DNA of 64,000 nucleotides from contig OY762275.1 in NCBI GenBank assembly GCA_963665505.1, positions 248,001-312,000 of the forward strand. The letters run 5' to 3'. Position numbers and translations under genes: made by a program. The stretch is from QANA01 sp963665505. Lineage in GTDB: Bacteria > Bacillota > Clostridia > Christensenellales > Christensenellaceae. The notes under the pieces are model-generated. The model was not told the DNA's origin. It searched no databases and saw only the letters and a program-made list of their open reading frames with translations. Positions 60,170-64,000 of the stretch are shown in pieces. Numbering within the stretch: position 1 is the stretch's first letter; the number at the start of each line of letters is the position of its first letter.

Positions 60170-60529
60170 TTGAAAACCGAGGGCAAGCTGATCACATTAA
60201 AGAAAAACAAGGAGTTTGCTTTTGTATACAGCCATGGCAAGTCCGTAGCTGCGCAATCCCTTGTTCTTATGTATTTCAGAAACAAATATGGAGGAATACG
60301 GAGCGGTTTTTCTGTAAGCAAAAAAGTGGGCGGCGCGGTTTTGCGGAATAAAGTGCGCAGAAGGCTGAAAGAAAGCCTGCGCGCGTATATTGCAGATATG
60401 AATGGAAACGCCAGTATTATTTTCGTTGCACGTCCGCAGATAGCGGAGGAACCCTATGCAAGAATCCGTGCGCAGATGGGTTTTCTATTAAAAAAGGCGG
60501 GGTTTTTACAAACGCAAGGGCACAATTGA
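60170..60529 (+). CDS. rnpA: Ribonuclease P protein component
   Basis: Protein subunit of RNase P, which trims the 5' ends of tRNAs. The 119-residue basic protein has the RNR motif region SVSKKVGGAVLRNKVRRRLKE, shown by VGGAVLRNKVRRRLKE, and an N-terminal LKKNKEFAFVYSHGKS. The start is TTG 60170 with AGAAGGA just upstream. It overlaps yidD. Confidence 0.94.
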   Translation: MKTEGKLITLKKNKEFAFVYSHGKSVAAQSLVLMYFRNKYGGIRSGFSVSKKVGGAVLRNKVRRRLKESLRAYIADMNGNASIIFVARPQIAEEPYARIRAQMGFLLKKAGFLQTQGHN

Positions 60530-60735
60530 AGAGATTTTTTTTATGGATGCTTCGTTTTTATAAAAAAGGAATATCGCCGTATTTGCCAAAGACATGCAGG
60601 TTTACCCCGACGTGTTCGGAATATGCCTACGAGGCGATTTCAAAATATGGGGCGCTGAAGGGCGGTTGGATGGCCCTCAAACGTTTGGTGCGCTGCAATC
60701 CTTTTTGCAAAGGCGGATACGACCCCGTTCCATAA
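60526..60735 (+). CDS. yidD: Membrane protein insertion efficiency factor YidD
   Basis: The 69-residue protein matches the YidD family: FYKKGISPYLPKTCRFTPTC, SEYAYEAISKYGALKGGWMA and RCNPFCKGGYDPVP. It is an amphipathic membrane-associated helper of YidC insertion. The start TTG 60526 overlaps the rnpA stop, so it is translated by coupling. Confidence 0.94.
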   Translation: MKRFFLWMLRFYKKGISPYLPKTCRFTPTCSEYAYEAISKYGALKGGWMALKRLVRCNPFCKGGYDPVP

Positions 60736-60758
60736 TCGCGTTGCTCTTTGGAGGGATG

Positions 60759-61685
60759 ATGAGTTTTTTAAACGATAACTTTATTGCCGATTTTCTGGTG
60801 GTACTGCTGAAATTGATTTTTGGCCTGATTAAGGAATATTCCGTCACCGTCATGCTGGTGGCGTTGTTTGTCCGGCTGGCCCTGCTTCCGTTTGACCTGA
60901 AACAAAGGCGAAGCGCAAGATTGATGGCCAGTATAGCGCCGGAAGTGGAAGGCATAAAAAAACGGTATGCGAACAACCCAAACCAAGTGAATGCCAAAAT
61001 ACAGCAATTATATAAAGAGCATGGCATCAGCACACTGGCCGGCTGTCTGCCGCTTTTGATACAGTTGCCTTTGTTGTTGGCTTTTTTTGGGGCCCTGAAA
61101 TCGATCGCGACACAGGAGACGATCTCCCTGTTCTTGCGGGCGGCGGAAAACGGGAGCGATACGATTCGGCTGACAAGATGGCTCTGGGTGAACAACCTAT
61201 GGCAACCGGATTCCGGTATGGCGGGCGTTTTGCCCACAACGTCGGAGTTTTTATCATTTTTGCAAAGCAATGCGAATATTATCAAGCCGCAGACGATGCA
61301 GCTCCTCCAGACAAAGGGGCTGATCCTTTTCAATAACGGCGTGCTGAGTGTGAATGAAGCGGCCTATACCATTCTGAAAGATAATATCATTACGGCAAAC
61401 GGGCTTACCGGATATACGAACGGGTGGTTTGGTTTGCCCGTTATAGCGGCGGGCACCATGTTTCTGCAGCAATGGATCTCTTCGCGGCGGAACAAGACGC
61501 CCAATCAGGACCAGATGAAATACATGAAATATGTGTACCCGATCCTTTCCCTTTTGTTCTGCACGACAAGCAATGCGATGTTTGCGATCTACTGGGCGTT
61601 CACAAATATCTATTCGATGGGGACGGATATTTTGTACAATTATTTCTACGAAAAGAAGCAGGCAAAACAGAAACTGCAAATTTAA
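60759..61685 (+). CDS. yidC: Membrane protein insertase YidC/Oxa1 family
   Basis: The roughly 308-residue protein inserts proteins into the membrane. The core has VTVMLVALFVRLALLPFDLKQRRSA, with the conserved hydrophilic-groove Arg, then GCLPLLIQLPLLLAFFGAL and late segments QWISSRRNKTP and the C-terminal helices. There is no lipobox, unlike many SpoIIIJ/YidC proteins. An extracytoplasmic stretch of about 105 residues lies between the second and third core helices. GGAGGG touches ATG 60756 and is three bases from ATG 60759, so the second is used; an earlier start at 60594 is unlikely. Confidence 0.9.
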   Translation: MSFLNDNFIADFLVVLLKLIFGLIKEYSVTVMLVALFVRLALLPFDLKQRRSARLMASIAPEVEGIKKRYANNPNQVNAKIQQLYKEHGISTLAGCLPLLIQLPLLLAFFGALKSIATQETISLFLRAAENGSDTIRLTRWLWVNNLWQPDSGMAGVLPTTSEFLSFLQSNANIIKPQTMQLLQTKGLILFNNGVLSVNEAAYTILKDNIITANGLTGYTNGWFGLPVIAAGTMFLQQWISSRRNKTPNQDQMKYMKYVYPILSLLFCTTSNAMFAIYWAFTNIYSMGTDILYNYFYEKKQAKQKLQI

Positions 61686-61724
61686 GACTATCCCCTTGGG
61701 ACATGGAAAGGATAACAGATAGAA

Positions 61725-62366
61725 ATGAATGAAACCACTGGCAGAGAAGTTAAGTCGAAAGGGAAAACGGTTGATGAGGCGGTATTAAGTGGCCTTTCCG
61801 AAATGGGTTGCACGATAGACCAGGTCGACGTGCAGGTCGTACAAGAAGAAAAAGGTTTTTTGGGTATTGGGAAGAGCGCGGTCGTCCTGTTGCGGAAAAG
61901 AATCTCAAAGGAGCACGAAGTCGAAGAATTTTTGGACGCATTGTTTGTAAAGATGGGTATTTCGGCAACGGCAAAGGCGGAGGAACAGGATAAGATTATC
62001 AAAGTGGAGATCCTGGGGGATTCTACCGGCGTATTGATTGGCCGCCGGGGGGAAACGCTGGACAGTTTGCAGTATCTGACGAATTTGGTCGTGAACAAGT
62101 CGTCGGTAGAATACAGACGGATTTTTTTGGACACGGAAGATTACCGCGCGAAGCGAGAAAAAACGCTGATCAGCCTTGCCAAACGAATTGCTGAAAAAGT
62201 GGCAAAAACCGGCAAAAGCGTGGTGCTTGAACCGATGAATCCTTATGAGAGACGCATCTTGCATGCCACCTTGCAAGAGCACCCTGTGGTGTGTACGATA
62301 TCCGAAGGGAAAGAACCGTATAGAAGGGTCATCATCAAGAAGAAAAAGGAAGAAACACACAGCTGA
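61725..62366 (+). CDS. jag: RNA-binding protein Jag (KhpB)
   Basis: The 213-residue protein has an N-terminal Jag domain (GREVKSKGKTVDEAVLSGL, then GFLGIGKSAVVL), a KH domain with GRRGETLDSLQYLTNLVVN, and a C-terminal R3H domain (PYERRILHATLQEH). Jag/KhpB binds RNA with KhpA and influences cell elongation and division in related bacteria. It lies in the usual place after yidC. Confidence 0.94.
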   Translation: MNETTGREVKSKGKTVDEAVLSGLSEMGCTIDQVDVQVVQEEKGFLGIGKSAVVLLRKRISKEHEVEEFLDALFVKMGISATAKAEEQDKIIKVEILGDSTGVLIGRRGETLDSLQYLTNLVVNKSSVEYRRIFLDTEDYRAKREKTLISLAKRIAEKVAKTGKSVVLEPMNPYERRILHATLQEHPVVCTISEGKEPYRRVIIKKKKEETHS

Positions 62367-62376
62367 ATGTGCAGAT

Positions 62377-62408
62377 AAAAAAGGGGCGCCAAGCCTCTTT
62401 TTTTACAA
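62377..62408 (+). terminator. Weak terminator between jag and mnmE
   Basis: AAAGGGG pairs with CCTCTTT (one G-U) and is followed by seven Ts. Confidence 0.55.
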
Positions 62409-62430
62409 TGGCGATATTTGAGGTGATACT

Positions 62431-63798
62431 ATGTATGACGATACGATTTGCGCCGTGTCCACCGCGGCAGGCAGTGCCGGGATCTCCATCATACGTATGA
62501 GCGGAAAACAAGCACTGGAAATCGCAGGGAAGGTATTTTTCCCTGATCATAAAAAAAAGTGGCAACCGCGGTTTATGCACCTGGGAAACGTAAGGGATGG
62601 AGAGAAGATCCTGGACAGAGCGCTGGGCGTTTGGTTTAAAGCACCGGCCTCCTATACCGGTGAAGATATCTTTGAATTGCACTGCCATGGCGGGTTTGTT
62701 GCCGCAAACATGGCGATGGAGCTGTTTATCAAACAGGGGGCGCGCCCGGCTGAGCCGGGAGAATTTACAAAACGTGCGTTTCTGAATGGAAAGATGGATA
62801 TTTCTGCCGCGGAAGCCGTTTCGGATTACATTTCTGCGCTTTCGACGAAAGGGGCGCAGATGGCGGCCCGACAAATGACGGGTGAACTGGCGGCCAGGAT
62901 TACGGACATGCAAAGCCGCTTGACGGATATGTTGGCGGAAATTGAAGTGGGCATAGAATATCCGGAAGAAGATCTGGAAAGCGATATCACAAAAAACATA
63001 CTTCCCCGGCTGACGGAACTGCGGCGGGAAATAACGGAGCTGCACGACAGCTTCCGGCAGGGACGGCTTTTGCGGGAAGGGATAAAAGTCGCACTGGCTG
63101 GCCGGCCGAATGTGGGGAAGTCTTCCCTATTGAACGCGATATTTGGGGAAGAACGTGCGATCGTCAGCGAGATTCCCGGGACGACGCGGGATGTGATTTC
63201 CGAATACTATACGTTACATTCTGTCCCTCTGCAATTCATGGATACGGCGGGGATCCGGGATACTGCGGATACGCTGGAAAAAATGGGAGTGGCGCGCACG
63301 GAAGCGGCGGTCGCCGGCGCGTCGGTCGCGGTGATCGTTTTCGATGCGTCAAGTCCGTTGTCCGAGCAGGATACCCGGGCGTTCGAACTGGCAAAGACTC
63401 GCGGGATCCCTTTGGTGATCGCGCTGAACAAGACGGATCTTCCGCCGCTCATTACCCGGGAAATGATACGCAAGAAATTTGGCTGCGACCCTGTGGAAAT
63501 ATCGGCGTTGCGTAGGACCGGCATCCCCACCCTCCTGGACACCATTTATTCTTTGGCCATAGGGGATACGGAGTTGTATGAAGGGGTCATGATCACAAAC
63601 AGCCGGCATGCTTTTGCACTGGATGTGGCACAGAAAGCATTATCGGACGGGATCGCGGCGTTAGAAACAGGCATTGATCTGGATTGTGTGACGATCGACC
63701 TGCAGTCGGCGTGGCATGCGCTGGGGGAAGTTACAGGCGAGACCCTGAGCGAGGGCATCATTGACCGGATATTCGAGAAGTTCTGCGTGGGGAAATAA
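62431..63798 (+). CDS. mnmE: tRNA modification GTPase MnmE (TrmE)
   Basis: With MnmG it makes the cmnm5 or nm5 group at U34 of tRNAs. The 455-residue protein has an N-terminal folate-binding domain (MYDDTICAVSTAAGSAGISI), a helical domain, and an inserted GTPase with G1 GRPNVGKSSLLNAIFG, G2-region PGTTRDV, G3 DTAGIRDT and G4 NKTD. It ends FCVGK, with the catalytic Cys of the family. GAGGTGAT precedes the ATG. Confidence 0.96.
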   Translation: MYDDTICAVSTAAGSAGISIIRMSGKQALEIAGKVFFPDHKKKWQPRFMHLGNVRDGEKILDRALGVWFKAPASYTGEDIFELHCHGGFVAANMAMELFIKQGARPAEPGEFTKRAFLNGKMDISAAEAVSDYISALSTKGAQMAARQMTGELAARITDMQSRLTDMLAEIEVGIEYPEEDLESDITKNILPRLTELRREITELHDSFRQGRLLREGIKVALAGRPNVGKSSLLNAIFGEERAIVSEIPGTTRDVISEYYTLHSVPLQFMDTAGIRDTADTLEKMGVARTEAAVAGASVAVIVFDASSPLSEQDTRAFELAKTRGIPLVIALNKTDLPPLITREMIRKKFGCDPVEISALRRTGIPTLLDTIYSLAIGDTELYEGVMITNSRHAFALDVAQKALSDGIAALETGIDLDCVTIDLQSAWHALGEVTGETLSEGIIDRIFEKFCVGK

Positions 63799-63836
63799 AG
63801 AAAGTCTGGTATTTTTAGGAAGAAGATAAAAAATAT

Positions 63837-64000
63837 ATGCAGTATTACGACGGCGGGAAATACGATGTTGTGGTTGTGGGGGGCGGACATGCCGGCATAG
63901 AAGCCGCGCTTGCCTGTGCGCGCCTTGGGAAAAACACGCTGCTTACGACGCTGAATCTGGACGGAATCGGGCTCATGCCCTGCAACCCTTCTATCGGCGG
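63837..64000 (+). CDS. mnmG: tRNA uridine-5-carboxymethylaminomethyl modification enzyme MnmG (3' end outside the window)
   Basis: Only the first 54 codons are present. They give YDVVVVGGGHAGIEAALACA, the FAD-binding Rossmann motif, followed by MPCNPSIGG, both characteristic of MnmG (GidA). AGGAAGAAG precedes ATG 63837. It forms the expected pair with mnmE. Confidence 0.93.
   Translation, partial: MQYYDGGKYDVVVVGGGHAGIEAALACARLGKNTLLTTLNLDGIGLMPCNPSIG

Overview
The window looks like the replication-origin region of an anaerobic, mid-GC, Gram-positive bacterium (Bacillota, probably class Clostridia). Reasons: the conserved block mnmG-mnmE-jag-yidC-yidD-rnpA-rpmH | oriC | dnaA-dnaN-recF-gyrB-gyrA; an NAD-linked trimeric [FeFe]-hydrogenase; a tetrahydrofolate riboswitch with an ECF-type folate transporter; c-di-GMP-I riboswitches; and a Tad/Flp pilus operon without an outer-membrane secretin. 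No species is assigned.

Layout. 1-5.8 kb: 3' part of carB fused in frame to a dapF-like domain, then mutY with an unusual N-terminal extension and a small cupin. 5.9-14.4 kb: one operon with every shikimate step plus both prephenate branches (aroF-tyrA-aroB-aroA-aroC-pheA-aroE/aroK-aroQ), preceded by a Tyr/Phe-rich leader peptide and an attenuator. 14.4-19.3 kb: iadA, a cyclase-type metal hydrolase, a P-loop kinase, a MATE transporter behind a terminator-like leader hairpin, and a ribokinase-family kinase. 19.3-21.5 kb: THF riboswitch-folT-cofE-like (possible folC2), then a broken PucR-type regulator. 21.8-27.6 kb: nagA and hydCBA on the minus strand. 27.7-37.2 kb: a 9.5 kb minus-strand Tad pilus operon that begins with four tandem c-di-GMP-I riboswitches and ends with a DUF192 protein and a DivIVA-like coiled-coil protein. 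37.4-47.6 kb: an orphan protein and a lipoprotein, a two-gene SufC/SufB-like pair, a glgB'-'glgD deletion scar, pgi, an excisionase-like regulator with an alpha/beta hydrolase, and an AmmeMemoRadiSam pair. 47.6-50.8 kb: low-density DNA with decayed coding sequence, an AT-rich HNH endonuclease gene and two tRNA-Ser genes. 50.8-64 kb: the origin block.

Regulation stands out. Three operons carry visible RNA switches: ribosome-mediated attenuation (aromatic amino acids), THF sensing (folate) and fourfold c-di-GMP sensing (pili). A fourth leader (MATE) carries an intrinsic-terminator hairpin. The strongest candidates for something little described are the 4 x 161 bp riboswitch array before the Tad operon, the leader-peptide attenuator of the aro operon, and the CarB-DapF fusion in which the first catalytic Cys of DapF is Ser.
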